Source: Ceratotherium simum simum | Taxonomy: Eukaryota > Chordata > Mammalia > Perissodactyla > Rhinocerotidae | Assembly (NCBI RefSeq): GCF_000283155.1 | Contig: NW_004454210.1 | Coordinates: 6,604,765-6,668,764, forward strand | Direction: 5' to 3' | DNA: 64,000 nucleotides | Shown here: piece by piece, positions 1 through 11,955 of the stretch | Numbering within the stretch: position 1 is the first letter of the stretch | Layout of the letters: every line of letters starts with the position of its first letter | Program-made: the position numbers and the translations under genes | Notes under the pieces: generated by a model | What the model was told of the DNA's origin: nothing | Database searches by the model: none | What the model saw: the letters and a program-made list of their open reading frames with translations, nothing else

Positions 1-1323
1 TGAATGGCTGCTTAATCTAGCCTAAAGGAACATTTTTGAACTAATGAAAATTGCTTATAAAATATACTGTACCCACAGCTCTTTAATCAAAAAAGATGAT
101 AATATTTTTTGTAATACCTATTAATTTAATTGGTCACGAAGCATAAAATACATCATTTAAATTTAATTGACCCAGAAACTAAGAAACAATATTTAAATTA
201 ACTAAGCTAGAGAATTCCATGATGAGGTAATAAGACTGTTGCATTCTCGAGCTCAATGGAATGTTTTCAAGAGCTAATTGTTAAACTTAAATTTGACTCA
301 CACCCAGAGAAGAAGACCGGTACGAATTACCCTCGGCCTCAGCAGTGATTTTAAATAGTGTGTTAATATAATCAGAGACACGACCAAGACTCCGACATAA
401 CTGCTTTTAATTTCAGAAACAAAGCAAGAGCAATGCTATTAGGGGTAATTTAGGAAGTGAACAAGAGCTTTGGTGTTCAAAACAGTTTTACTTGTTTGAA
501 CACGAATCACTGGAGTGTCTTTTTAGGAGAGAAAATGCAAGAGCGAGAATCTGGGACAGTTTTCCTAGGCCCACTTCACTAGGCCTGCCACTGAAGATTG
601 CATTAATGATCTCTATTTTTGTATACTGAATAAGTCAAATCCATTTGTCACACTGCAAGTGATGGCATACTTAATTTGGATATAGTCAATTAGCCTGGGC
701 TAAGCCCTGCAGCCTGCTGTGCACACCTCTATTTTGTATTCTCCCTTTTTCCATTGCCACACGTAATCCCATTATGATGGACAGACAAAGGAATAAACTA
801 AGAAAAAAAAATCAAAGTTTAGTTGACTGAAGCTCAAAATATGCCTTTACTTACCCTAAGTAAAGCTACTGTTTATTTTACCTAAAAGAAGTCTCTGTTT
901 GGCTTTTCGGTGTCTTGCAGGTTAGTGTAGAAATGTAACTCATGCATCAACTGCAGTTAGACAGATTTATGACACTTTGGGGACATGCTCTTTCCTCTCC
1001 TTGCACTGCTGCAGACTGCTTACATTTTGCAAATCAGTCTGTTGCTATGACAACCCACTCCCCCACCTCCTGACTGTTTCTTGTTTTGTCATGTGGTCAG
1101 TACTGTACAATAGCAACACACAGGATAAATGTACATCATACACAGTATTTATAAGCTTAAAAACTTGATCACAACCAAGGAGAAAATGAAGGAAGCCAGA
1201 AATCAGGAGTTTAATGGAAAGGAATGAACAAGCATGAAGCTATGGGCAAGGAGAACATAAGAAAATGCAAGAGGAAAAATATTCCTAGGACAAAGTGAAA
1301 ACAAAGACCCCATTTGTACTTAC
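1..1323 (-). other. MEIS1: MEIS1 intron 12 (partial)
   Basis: Noncoding, AT-rich DNA downstream of the short-tail exon. A good 5' splice site (AA|gtaagt) at 1324/1323 implies this is intron and not only 3' UTR. I searched it by eye on the minus strand for the long MEIS1B-type tail (ending in a VMDIHAQ-like peptide) and did not find it, so that exon should lie left of the window. A TTTATT (AATAAA on the minus strand) at 872-877 could serve as poly(A) signal for transcripts that do not splice out of exon 12. No interspersed repeat was recognised. Confidence 0.7.
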
Positions 1324-1719
<396 letters not shown>

Positions 1720-1809
1720 CTGGTGCCCTGATTCCCATGTGTTGCTGACCGTCCATTACGAAACCTCCCATTGGCTGTCCATCGGGGTTATAAGGTGTTC
1801 CTTGACTTA
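1720..1809 (-). CDS. MEIS1: MEIS1 exon 11, C-terminal region
   Basis: A 90-nt exon in phase 1 at both ends (2 nt + 29 codons + 1 nt), bounded by acceptor ttttgtag|TAAGTC and donor CCAG|gtaaga. It encodes [16 protein letters not shown], then [15 protein letters not shown], the signature C-terminal segment of MEIS1; MEIS2 has [20 protein letters not shown] at the same place, so the paralogue is clear. It lies between the homeodomain and the alternative tails, in the transactivation region. Both possible exon 10 donors and exon 12 join it in frame. Identity is seen directly; function is family knowledge. Confidence 0.97.
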
Positions 1810-2841
1810 CTACAAAAGTGCAGAACACAGCTTCTTAATAACAGTCTCCGAGAGAGAAAGAAACAGCCAGAGAGAAAGATACCAAGAGACCATACCAGGC
1901 AGGTATAATTTTAAAACATTCAAAGTTAAATTTCAGCTCTATACACCTCTATAACTGAGTTTTAAAATATCATGTTCAAAGGACAGCTAAGATATAGAAA
2001 CTTTATGTTTGGGTTTTTGTCTGGTGATCACGTAGTGTTGAAAGAAAAAAATTACAGGAATATGACCAAATGTGTACTAACTCAATGTGATACATAACAC
2101 AGTTTTTCATAGTGTTCTTTAGGAGATGAGAGAGTATTTCATAAGGAAAGTATAGATCCACATCACCCTAGTAAATACTGTTGCTGATCTTACTGGTATA
2201 TTACAACACAAAAATAAATCCTAGAAAGATGTTTCTTGGATTTTTAGATCTGCAAGCCAGGATTCCATAGAAGTATTGCCATTTTAAGCTCACGATTAAA
2301 AAAGCTGTTATTTAAAAAAAAAATTGAACACCAGAAGGTGGATATTAACAAGAGAAGGCCTGAGAAATAAGAACAGGGTATTTATCCCACTACCTGAATC
2401 CCATGTTTTAACTGTACATGAAAAGCTGCTTCAGAAGTAAGCTGCCTTGGGTTATTAAAGCACACAAAAGCTCTACCTCATTGAATGTCTTTGAACTTTA
2501 CTGAGTCCCACAAGCGATCCTGACCCCTTTGCCCTTTTGACAGGTAATAAAGTTTACAGCAATTCCACACCAAGCCATGCACCAGGGAGTGGTCATAGGA
2601 GCAGAAAGAGCTGGGAAGGCAAACTCAGAAAAAAAAAAAAAAAAACATTAATATATTGAATGTGTACAAAGAGTATCGTAACTGAGCATATGATTTAAGA
2701 GTTACATTTCTCGGTTGGCTTTTCTTCCCACCTTCTCCAAACGTTTTATAATGATGTTAAATTGATTAGTGTTGTTATGAAACAAAACTGGTTTAATTTT
2801 CATTGCCAGGCGCTCCCAGCACTCACTCCCAGTTTATTTAC
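1810..2841 (-). other. MEIS1: MEIS1 intron 10 (1032 nt, or 1113 nt with the GC donor)
   Basis: Bounded by the exon 10 donors (GT at 2841-2840, or GC at 2922-2921) and the exon 11 acceptor at 1811-1810. It contains an A-rich run at about 2629-2645 and no recognisable interspersed repeat. If the intron were retained after the distal donor, translation would stop at once: the frame runs through the donor into GGT AAA TAA, with the TAA at 2836-2834. Confidence 0.85.
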
Positions 2842-2981
2842 CAGGTAGCGGACCTCCCGGTGAATGGCTTGAGGATGGTTTTCGCTTGCGTGACTTGAAT
2901 ACAGTCACTATGGGGGACTTGCCTGCTCGGTTGGACTGGTCTATCATGGGCTGCACTATTCTTCTCCGGGCATTAATAAAC
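2842..2981 (-). CDS. MEIS1: MEIS1 exon 10, homeodomain helix 3, with alternative 81-nt extension
   Basis: Acceptor ggttacag|G at 2982/2981 completes the split Trp codon and reads FINARRRIVQPMIDQSNRA, the third (DNA-recognition) helix of the TALE homeodomain with the invariant Asn of WFxN and the following Arg residues, then the C-terminal arm. The canonical 59-nt form ends at 2923 with the donor CAG|gcaagt, a GC site; joined to exon 11 this gives NRA-VSQGT as in standard MEIS1. A second donor CTACCTG|gtaaat ends the exon at 2842, adding exactly 81 nt (27 residues) in the same phase. The extension is open, basic and Ser/Pro-rich, containing KSRKRKPSSSHSP. Both forms keep the frame. Which donor dominates cannot be read from DNA. 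Confidence 0.96.
2917..2924 (-). promoter_or_regulatory. MEIS1: Non-canonical GC 5' splice site of exon 10
   Basis: The minus strand reads AG|GCAAGT with the exon boundary at 2923/2922. It matches the donor consensus except for GC in place of GT, the usual form of the rare GC-AG introns. It is the only site here that produces the canonical junction (Ala then G|TA = Val) with exon 11. GC donors are weaker than GT donors and are often alternatively spliced (general knowledge), and a competing GT donor lies 81 nt downstream. Confidence 0.85.
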
Positions 2982-3714
2982 CTGTAACCAAGAAAGTAGA
3001 GCAAATTATTATTCCTTAAAAAAGAAATTGGTGAGGGAGGTGGAAGAAGAGGAGAAGATGAATCACAGCGAGAGCAAAGCTGGATCTTGGCAAAATGTGA
3101 CTGCCTTGTTTCTCTCCACCGCTCTATGTGCAGCTTCACATGCTGCAAAACCTGTCACCCCCAGTGACCTTTGAGGACACAGGCTTGGGGTTTCTGAGTT
3201 GATTTATGTCTGCCCATTTTACCACAGTTGGACACTTCCATTTCATCTTTTCATGGGGGAATTAGCAGAGTTTTCAGGAAATAATACTAGCCACCACTCT
3301 CTTCCACTGCAAGGGGGGAAATTTGGTGTAGAGAGCGAGACGTTCATAAGGGTATCTGTTACCTCTCCTAATTAGTGACATTTCAATCTTATGTTCTCTG
3401 ACTCTTTTTCACAATTTTTATCAAAACCTTCCCTACCTCTTGCAAACCTAATTCTATTTTAATGCCCACTATTAAGATAATGAACTGGGATGGCAGCACA
3501 CCATCAAATGAGAGAATGTCTGGAGTTTATCACCACTAACTCACACTGCTGGGGACTTCAGAGAAATGCATTCCTTGTAGAGATTTCGTGGGGTGGCTTT
3601 TTTTTTTCTCTTTATGCAAAGTCTGAGGTCAAGACGAGGTCACAGCTATACAGTAATTGAACTTATCATCTTCCTTTCTCCAGCTAGTCCTCAAAATTTA
3701 TAATAAACATCTTA

Positions 3715-3745
3715 TTAAGACATTTAAGTCACTTAAGTGTCTTAA
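3715..3745. repeat. Inverted repeat, 14-bp arms, 3-nt loop
   Basis: TTAAGACATTTAAG, then TCA, then CTTAAGTGTCTTAA. The arms match at 13 of 14 positions. The single mismatch would be a U.G wobble in plus-strand RNA and A.C in MEIS1 pre-mRNA. It lies in an AT-rich part of intron 9, and no function is known. Confidence 0.8.
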
Positions 3746-4769
3746 CAAGATTTTTTTTACAATTTTTGTAGCCCCTCAAAAAGTAGCTAGCCACTAAAAA
3801 ATTTAAGAAGTCGTTAATACAAGCTTTCCAAAGTCATGCTCATGCAATTGCTACGTCTTAAGATCCATCTGTACTGCGTAATACTAAGAATTACATATCG
3901 AATACAGAAAAGGAACAGGACATAGTAGATTCTGCAATAGTAAATTGCTTTTAGTTCTCAACTCAGATTTGAATATATTGAACATGAACAGCACATAAAA
4001 AAATACAATGAAAAGTTTAATAATGCACTATTAATAATTAAAGGATCCACAGTCCATTATGAATTCTAGTTTGTAAGTCTGCCCATTTCAGGAAGGAAAA
4101 TAGTTCCTAAAAACCAACCATTAAACAGACAGGGACAGGTTTTTAAAATAAAAATGCATACTTCATGACATTTTAAGATTCTCAATATTCTATATCCTTA
4201 TGTTCTTTCATTATCTGAGAAGTAATTAAAATAAATAATGAAACTGTAATCTAACTAAAAGGACATTGTCGGTGCTAGCTCTTATTGGCAATATATATTA
4301 TATCAGTTCTTATATATGAAGTCCCTGAACTGCTAATAAAAATACTTAAAACCCAGATCTACAACAAATTGTGTTGCAAATCAGGTTATCATTATCTTGT
4401 ATAAACCATGAAAATTGGAATCATGTGAGCAGAAGGTTAGATTAATTCTCCATTCTCATTATAAGCACAGGTGTAGCACAAACACCACGTGAAATAACCA
4501 ATTAAAATGAAAAAAAAATCTGCTTTTTCATTAGCTGCCTTCACTGCATGACCAATTAGAAAATTATTTAATATTAATATTCTGCATATACTAAAAGTAA
4601 TTTTCATAGTAACTAACATAGGTAAGATATCGAAAAACAGCTCTTTATCTACGGTACTGTGCATAATCTGCAGGCTCTTCTACCAGAGGAATTCTGTCTG
4701 ATAACTCTTTATTAAAGTCCTTTTAAAAACATAATATTTTATGGATATGATTTGTACTATTTATCTAAA

Positions 4770-4935
4770 AATAGGAAGAGTGCTCTTTAATAGATGAGAA
4801 GCCAAGGCACAGAAAAATTAAGTGACTTATTTGAGGTCACATGTTACCCAAGAGATGTTAATAATTTGCTGGATGACACACAGCTGGCAAAGCATTGCAA
4901 ACACCCCCTCGCTAACGTACTGACCAGAGCATGGC
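4770..4935 (-). repeat. MIR-like SINE fragment
   Basis: Contains the diverged MIR core in reverse orientation (gatgagaagccaaggcaca, then ttaagtgacttatttgaggtcaca and a CACAGCTGG block), with a short unmatched insertion before the last block. Assigned by recall of the family consensus. Confidence 0.5.
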
Positions 4936-5479
4936 CACTACTGTGCCACCCATCTAGAATATTCCAGACTAAATAGATATCTAAAAATGAACTGGTTTTG
5001 AGACAGTCACCACTGGCAACAACCCTACTGTTGAGTCTGGGAATAAGCATGACTGAACATTTTGTAGATTGGGGATTTTGATGACTGTATTCTTTGTATA
5101 CAGACAAAGATAAGACTACGCATAAGAAGATCAGTGACTTGAGTTATCTGTATTCCAAAGCTTGCCTCCTTCACACCTATACATTCAGATTTCCAAAGAT
5201 CGGTTCATAATAACCAAATCAGGTTTGAATCCATGACTATTAAACCCATGGACTCATAGAAAAATCACACCTCAGGTTTAGAAAGGGCTTTAACCGTTGC
5301 CTAGCTTGGTCACTGACATGAATCTCCTCTCTTATAAGCCCCCCACATAGATGGGTAGCCTCTGCTGGGCTGTTTCTAATACACAGCACTCGACACCTTA
5401 CCTGAGAGCCCACTCCATCTATGGACAAGGCAACGTTTAGAAGGTTCTGCCTTACTTGATCTAAAATCCTTTCACCAGC

Positions 5480-5810
5480 ACAACTCCTTGGGGTAATTGA
5501 AACAATTCTAACCTCCCTTCTTCAGGATAACCTTTCAAATATTTAAACTATTGCCATCATGCCCCATAGGCTTCTCCCCTCTTCTTCCTGGGTTAAACAT
5601 CCATGATTCTTAACAAGTTCCTTCAAGAATATGAGTTCTTCTAGGATTTGGAGTCCACGCACTTGGGCCACTCTGCTCAGTATGCTGAGATATGTCTGTG
5701 TCCCTCTGAAGGTCTTCAGTGGACAACACGACATGCAGTTATTCCAGAACTGCTCTGGTCCCCGTGTAGAGAGCAAATACCTCACCACAGCCTCTTACCT
5801 AAGGGCCCAC
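5480..5810. repeat. Possible ancient interspersed repeat
   Basis: The order of short blocks (cttctcccctcttcttcctgg, ggttaaacatcc, gttccttcaa, ctctgaaggtcttcagtgga, ttattccagaactg) resembles an old amniote repeat family whose name I cannot assign with confidence. Short open frames across it on both strands are probably spurious. Confidence 0.3.
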
Positions 5811-5915
5811 AGATGCTAGGTGCTATTTGCTTCTCTTTTGGTGGCAATAACTATTTGTTGTTATTGACAACACAGATGTAGGCTACCCATAGGATATGTA
5901 GATATAAAGGTGGGA

Positions 5916-5963
5916 ATCCTTTCATTAAATAAAATAAAAATCCTTTCATTAAATAAAGTAAAA
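5916..5963. repeat. 24-bp direct tandem duplication, two copies
   Basis: Two adjacent 24-bp units, both starting atcctttcattaaataaa, at 5916-5939 and 5940-5963, differing at one base (aataaaa versus agtaaaa). Likely a local slippage or duplication event. Confidence 0.85.
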
Positions 5964-8900
5964 ATTTAAAAGAACACCTAATCACTTTGTCTGAACTATT
6001 TGACTGCATTAGTAAGTATACTTGGAACCTCTCAGTTTTGAAAACCTTAATTTAAAACAAATTTTTTTCAATATCATGAAGATCATCAATACACATCGGA
6101 CATAATAAGCTCTCAGAATGTTACTGAAGTATAATTCCTATACTTACATGAAACCCTTATATTATTATCTGGGGTCACAGTGGATATCTTTATCTGAAAA
6201 TAACTAAGTAAATAACAAAATATTTTTTAAAACAACATCACCTTTTCAATCTTAAAAACATCTCAACATTTGATTCCCTTTAGTGTGTTTTGTCATTATC
6301 CTAGACTATCTTATGTACTCTCTTTGGAATTATGCTACATACAGCAAAGCCATGTGTTTAGTTGGCTTTGGGGTGAATTCAGATACAAAAACATTTTCCT
6401 TCTGGGCAAAGTAATAAAATGACATTCTTGCTCCTCCCACTATAAGTCAAACAGAGGTCAGTTCCCCCAATCCTGTATCTGTTTAAATAAACTGGTCCAG
6501 CTGTTTGTTTCTAAAACGCCCTTTGACCTTGTGTCTCATCCTCCCTGCTTTTGTGACAGAATGCTTTACTTTCCATTGTGGAAGATTCTAAATTACCAAG
6601 AATTTTCTAAACACTGAACCAAAAAAAGACCTTTAGATTTTATGTGAACTTACTTCCCTTCTTAAAACACTGTCATCTCAAGAAGCATCAGTAAAATAGT
6701 TATTTTAAGCTCATATATGTGTGTGTGTTCAAATATATATCTTTTTATGTAGGAATACATAAATATATATTAGAGCTTGAACGTAAGAAGAAACCGTGTT
6801 TTTGAAGAGAAATAAAAAACGACAAAATTCCAGTTTTGATGTACGGTAAAAAATACATTCTCCAACAACCACAAAACAGTTTAAGATAAAACATATCCAT
6901 GAAATACACACAATCTTTAGAATTTTCCATATCGATAAGGTTTCTTTAAAAAGTTTGTTGGTTTAAAGATGTAACAGAAAACACTTAAAATTTTACGATT
7001 TATGTCCAAACATTACAGCCCTTAAAACTCAGATGTATAATGTCAGGAAACATGACAGCATGACAGCTTTTCTTACTCATTAAAATAGTTTCACACCTTG
7101 GTTTCATAGACTGTAGCATTGGGCATTTAAAAAGGTAAACTTTTTAGTTAAGTAAGCTTTAAGGTTGGGAAACCTCTTGTTTACCTTTCTATATTACATT
7201 CTGAACATCAAGATATATATATTTTTAAATCTTATTTTGGTTTGAAAACTCAATTTTCTTCTGTGAAGTCCTTTTTAAGAACTGGACACCCTGTAGGTGA
7301 TAGATGACTGAATTAGGGAAATAATTCTTATATTTTCTTTTTTCATAGAATCATGGATTAGAATTTCTTCCTGTGACCCAACTATCTGCTTTCTCAAAAC
7401 AAGAAGTTTAACAAAGGAAAGGAAGATAATGGATTGGCTTTATAGCTTTATTCTATGTTAAAATAAACAGAGACACATTTCTTGTTACCTAGTTACTATT
7501 TAGGACTCAAGTCTTAATAAGGGGGAGTAGTGGGAGGTTGAAAGAGGAGGAAAATCTTCAAAAATCTGAGATATAGGATCATCTAAAAATTGAATTTTAC
7601 TTTTTGCATTTTTTAAAATAGGAATCAGACAAGGAGAATGGGAGATGAATCCTGAGTTATGCTAAAAAGAAATACAGGAAGTTTTGTTTTATTTTCTTTT
7701 CTTTGCCCCCTACATGTTTGTTTATCATTAGACTTTAATTTATTTCATTCTGCTGATTCCACCTATCTCCCTTCATTCTCAGTCTTTGGATACCTGAATA
7801 GTTTTCTGAGCAAGATCTGGTAGAACAGCTTTCTAAAGTTGACCTTTGTCCTTTCGCTTATCCTCCACTCCTTTCCTGGTTACTTCTCACAAAACTAGAT
7901 CCCTAAATTTGGTTTCCTCTTCGTGAGAACCAGGAGGGGTGGAAAGATCATAGTGGGCATCCATCAGAACCAAAACACAAGGTACATTTGCCCAGTTCTA
8001 CATGCGACGTGTTCCACATGGCTTTGCCTTTGTCCTACACTCTTCTATCCTTTGTCCTCCTTGTATGGTTCTCTGTAATACTGACAAAAGTAAGGAAAAA
8101 CTACTCGCTCACTTTCAGAAACGGCATTTTCGCCTTTACTCAATTAATTCTATTCCTCAGTGCTTACCTCTACTTATTCACTGATGATTTTTTCACTTTA
8201 GCATGCCACAGCCAGCTCGGTGAATCACATAAAATCAAAATGCTGTCGTTTCTAAACAATGACATGACTCTCAGTCATCCACATAGTGCTTCTTGTCAAC
8301 TAGGCATAAGAGAACAGTCAGCAGGAAGGTAGGTACCTATCTAAGTCTGGAGAAATACTATTTTACAATACCCTCCTTTGCCCAAGAAGCTAAAGCGATC
8401 AAGTATTAAGAAAAGATTTCATTAAATAATAGGATATGTTAGTAAAAATGCCTTCTATACCTATACTATCCATTAAAGAAAGTATTAATTATAGTCATCT
8501 TTGATTAATATTTAGATATAGTTAGGAATACCTACAGACATACTTAAATAATAATAAAAATTAAAACCATGCATTTTCAAGTAGAAGTACTGGTGATTTC
8601 TGCATGCACTCTTTTTTATTCAATTAAAAATAAACAGTATGCAAATATAATACTCAATTGATATATAATTCATTTTAGGTAATTCCTATAAATATTTTTA
8701 TAGAATTAAGCCTTGTGAAAAATCTTCAAACATAAAATTTCACATTGGAAAGTAGTTGATGAATTCCAGAATTTGTCCTTTTTTCTATTCCATGAATTTC
8801 CTTGATGTAGCATTTCAACTTTATCACAGTCATTTAAATAAAACTATATATAATACATTTTTTAAAGTCAGCATTTCCTAATAACTTTAAGGCCAGTTTT

Positions 8901-11189
8901 ATAAACAAACCCTTCAAGGAAAGAGTTCTAGCTATCTCCCAAATAACTCTCTGTCCTTTCAAATAAGAAATCAACTTAAAATTCTTTTATTGGAATTCTT
9001 CACTTTAGATTTACATTTACTTATTGGATTTAATGATCCGTAACTGGTAGTCTTCAGAGTCCAAGCCTTCTACACTCCCTTTCTTTGTGAAATAAAATTT
9101 CATGAAACATGATTTTAAGACGCTCAAGAAAGTTGACTCAATCTCAAGTCAAACCTTATGAAATCATGTTTTTGGCACCTTCTTCTAGTTTCTCAACCTC
9201 CTCTAGGATCCGACAGTTCTAGGACTGCAATACATCATCTGCGTGTCTGAGGGTGGGGGAGGTGGCTGGACAGGAAGGGAGAAGGGAGCACATGCTCTGT
9301 TCTCCATCCACTCTAGAAACATAATACTGGAATTCGCTCAAATCACAATAAGCCCATCAATCAGCAGTCTGAGAAGGTTCCCCTTCTCTTGCAGTGATGG
9401 GTGTATTTGTCAAATTTCTTTTTAGAGAACTGAAGTTGTCTAAACCAAGTGATGAAGTTAATTACACACAAAATTTTCTTCGAAGCAATTAATGAAAAAA
9501 ATGACAAATTAGTTGAAAATTATAATGCAAAGTAATAACAAAAGTCACGTATTATTTTGGACTTTAGATGTTGAAATAACTTTCAAATACCTCATCACTT
9601 GGTTATAGATTACAGAAAGTTTTCCTTGAAAGCAAATTGCAAAATGATCTTTTATTCTAAAAAATTATAAGCTTGCTAAATCCTTTAATCTGACCTGAAT
9701 TCAAAGCAAGAATGGCTCCCTTAGTGGGGGTCTCTATTTCTTTTGCTACTACCAGCTAACTTCTAGATCACTAAAGCCCTAAGCACCAAACTCAGTGGAA
9801 TGAACTGTGGGATATATCACTAGACCTATCTTAAGAAATACCCAACAGTTAAACATGTCTTAAGTATTCATTGACATAAAAATATCTTAAGTATCCGTTG
9901 ACTAATATCCATATAAAGCATAGGTAACAAAATGGCATTCATAAAGTATTTACTTAAACGTGACAGACAATTTGCCATATTTGAGTTTGCATAACTTTAC
10001 AAATATAAGAAAAATAATGGTTTGCTTAAGATATATGGCATTAAAATTATTATTAGCACAACGTATAAGCAATAGGATAATCTAAGATAATATAGAAAAA
10101 CCTCCTTTACTAATGAAAAAGCTAAAACAGGTATAGTAATATCTTCAAAGGATAGATATGTCTGTTTGGCTTAAGCTGAACCATTTCTCATATAAATTCT
10201 AATTTTCCTATATTCGCAAAAAGGCAATAAAATTGCATCTAACGAAATAGTCCCTACACGTTACAGAATAAATATATTTATTTAAAACAAATATTAATTT
10301 TCTGCCAATCTCCATTATAAATAGGATAACCAGATAATTTAGCATCTAAGCTGGGGCATTTTGGGAGTAAAGGGACACTATTATTAATTATTCTGGGCAA
10401 TAGGCATAACCCATGAATGCCCTAGGCAGTTGGGGTGTATGGCTATCCTAATGATCAAATACGCACTTTTTTTCCAAATAGAATTCCCTCTGAATGATTG
10501 GAACTGAAACCCTCTTGCGTTAGAATGGTGACCAGGCCCAGCATGCATAAGGTGTTATAGAATCCCAGCACCATCTGGGAGTTCCTCTCAGCTCTTTCCT
10601 TTCTCTAGAATTTCACTTTAGTTGCCTCAGCTCCCAAGCCTTCACTAACCAAAAAATTCCCAGGCAGGGAGTCGCCATTCGTGCCAAGGGAGGAGATCTC
10701 AAAATCTAGTTGATTTCTACTTGCATCTGGTCACAGATTAGGCTACAGAATGGCACAATGAACATGATTTGACTTGAATGGAGGCCTGTGTCTATTCCTT
10801 GGAATGTTCGCTGTAACTTCTGTTTCAGTGAGTAAAGCTTGAAACCAAAGCTCTACATAATGTATATCTATACGTAATCTGTAGGCCCTTGAATACAAAC
10901 GGAACCGCATGTATTAAAAGGCAAAAATCCCTCTATGGAGATATATGACAAAATCTTTCAAATGAGGACAATAAAACTAACAAAATTATCGCCTCTTGAA
11001 ACTAGTCAAATCTTTGAAAAATTCTTATTGTCATCTAAGTCACGATGGGGAAAGTTTGGAGAATGTACATTTCACTTCTGAGTTGCTATCCTTTGCTTTG
11101 AACATCACTCATAATTATCACAGTCAAAACACTGGCCAAGGGCAAGGAGAGTTAGAGCAGCATCTAGTGAGAACAGAATGAGATCTGAG

Positions 11190-11310
11190 TAGGAAAACTG
11201 CCACTTACAGGTTCTGCGATCAGAGTGGTATTTAGGTGCTGGAACTGTGACGATCAAGTGAGTTAATATTTATGAAAAGTGCTTTGCAAATTGTAAGACC
11301 TAAGACAGGG
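11190..11310 (+). repeat. MIR-like SINE fragment
   Basis: Shows gccacttacaggttctgcga and then gtgagttaatatttatgaaa and agtgctttgcaaattgtaag, matching the middle and 3' part of MIR in forward orientation with much divergence. Confidence 0.4.
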
Positions 11311-11334
11311 GTTTGTTGGGATACTGTCATTACG

Positions 11335-11830
11335 AGTCTCAAAAACACCTAATGGTACAAAAACTTGTATGTGAATTCTTATAGCAGCAAAAGGTGGAAA
11401 CAACCCAAATGTCTATCAACTGATGAGTGGATAAACAAAATGTGGTACATCCATACAATGGAACATATTCAGCCATAAAGAGGAATGAACTACTGAGGAT
11501 ACATACCACAACCTGAAAGAAACTTGAAAGCATTATGCTAAGTGAAGAAAGCTAGTCACAAAAGACCACGTATTATACCATCACATTTACGTGAAAAGTC
11601 CAGAATAGGCAAAACTATAGAGACAGAAAGTAGATTAGTGGCAGAGCGGGGAGGGCTAATAGTCAAAGGGTACAGAGTTTCTTTTTGAGGTGGGGAATAT
11701 GTTCTAAAATTGACAGTGGAGATGGTTGCACGTATCTGTGAACATACTAAAAACCACTGAATTGTACACTTTCAGTGGGTACATTGCATGGTACGTACGT
11801 TATATCTCAAGAAAGCTGTTAAAAATAAAT
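11335..11830 (+). mobile_element. L1 3' end (older mammalian L1M type), 5'-truncated
   Basis: The plus strand carries the well-known 3' end of old mammalian L1 elements: aacccaaatgtctatcaact, ggataaacaaaatgtggtac, attatgctaagtgaagaaag, gtccagaataggcaaaac, ctgaattgtacactttca, and a tail region near ttatatctcaagaaagctg. It holds only the terminal ORF2-3'UTR portion, with no intact coding frame. It is antisense to MEIS1. A 5'-truncated dead copy. Confidence 0.85.
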
Positions 11831-11849
11831 ACATAATTGTGGAATGCAA

Positions 11850-11955
11850 GAGGCATTGGACTAGGAATCAGCCCCACCCTTGCCTCTAATTAGCAGCATA
11901 ACATTATAAGGCCCTGAACCTCATCTGTCAAATGATGCATAAAATCTCATCCAGG
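11850..11955 (+). repeat. MIR-like SINE fragment
   Basis: Reads gccctgaacctcatctgtca and aaatgatgcataaaatctca, the diverged CTCATCTGTAAAATG core of MIR in forward orientation, immediately after the L1 copy. Confidence 0.4.

Noticed and set aside
872..877. AATAAA on the minus strand as the end of the MEIS1 mRNA
   Set aside because: Possible for transcripts not spliced out of exon 12, but the donor at 1323 and the missing long-tail exon suggest the main 3' end lies outside; no supporting data in sequence.
7988..8332. 114-codon hydrophobic plus-strand frame resembling a membrane protein
   Set aside because: T-rich DNA gives Leu/Phe-rich translations; an alternative frame is also open over part of it and no family resemblance was found.
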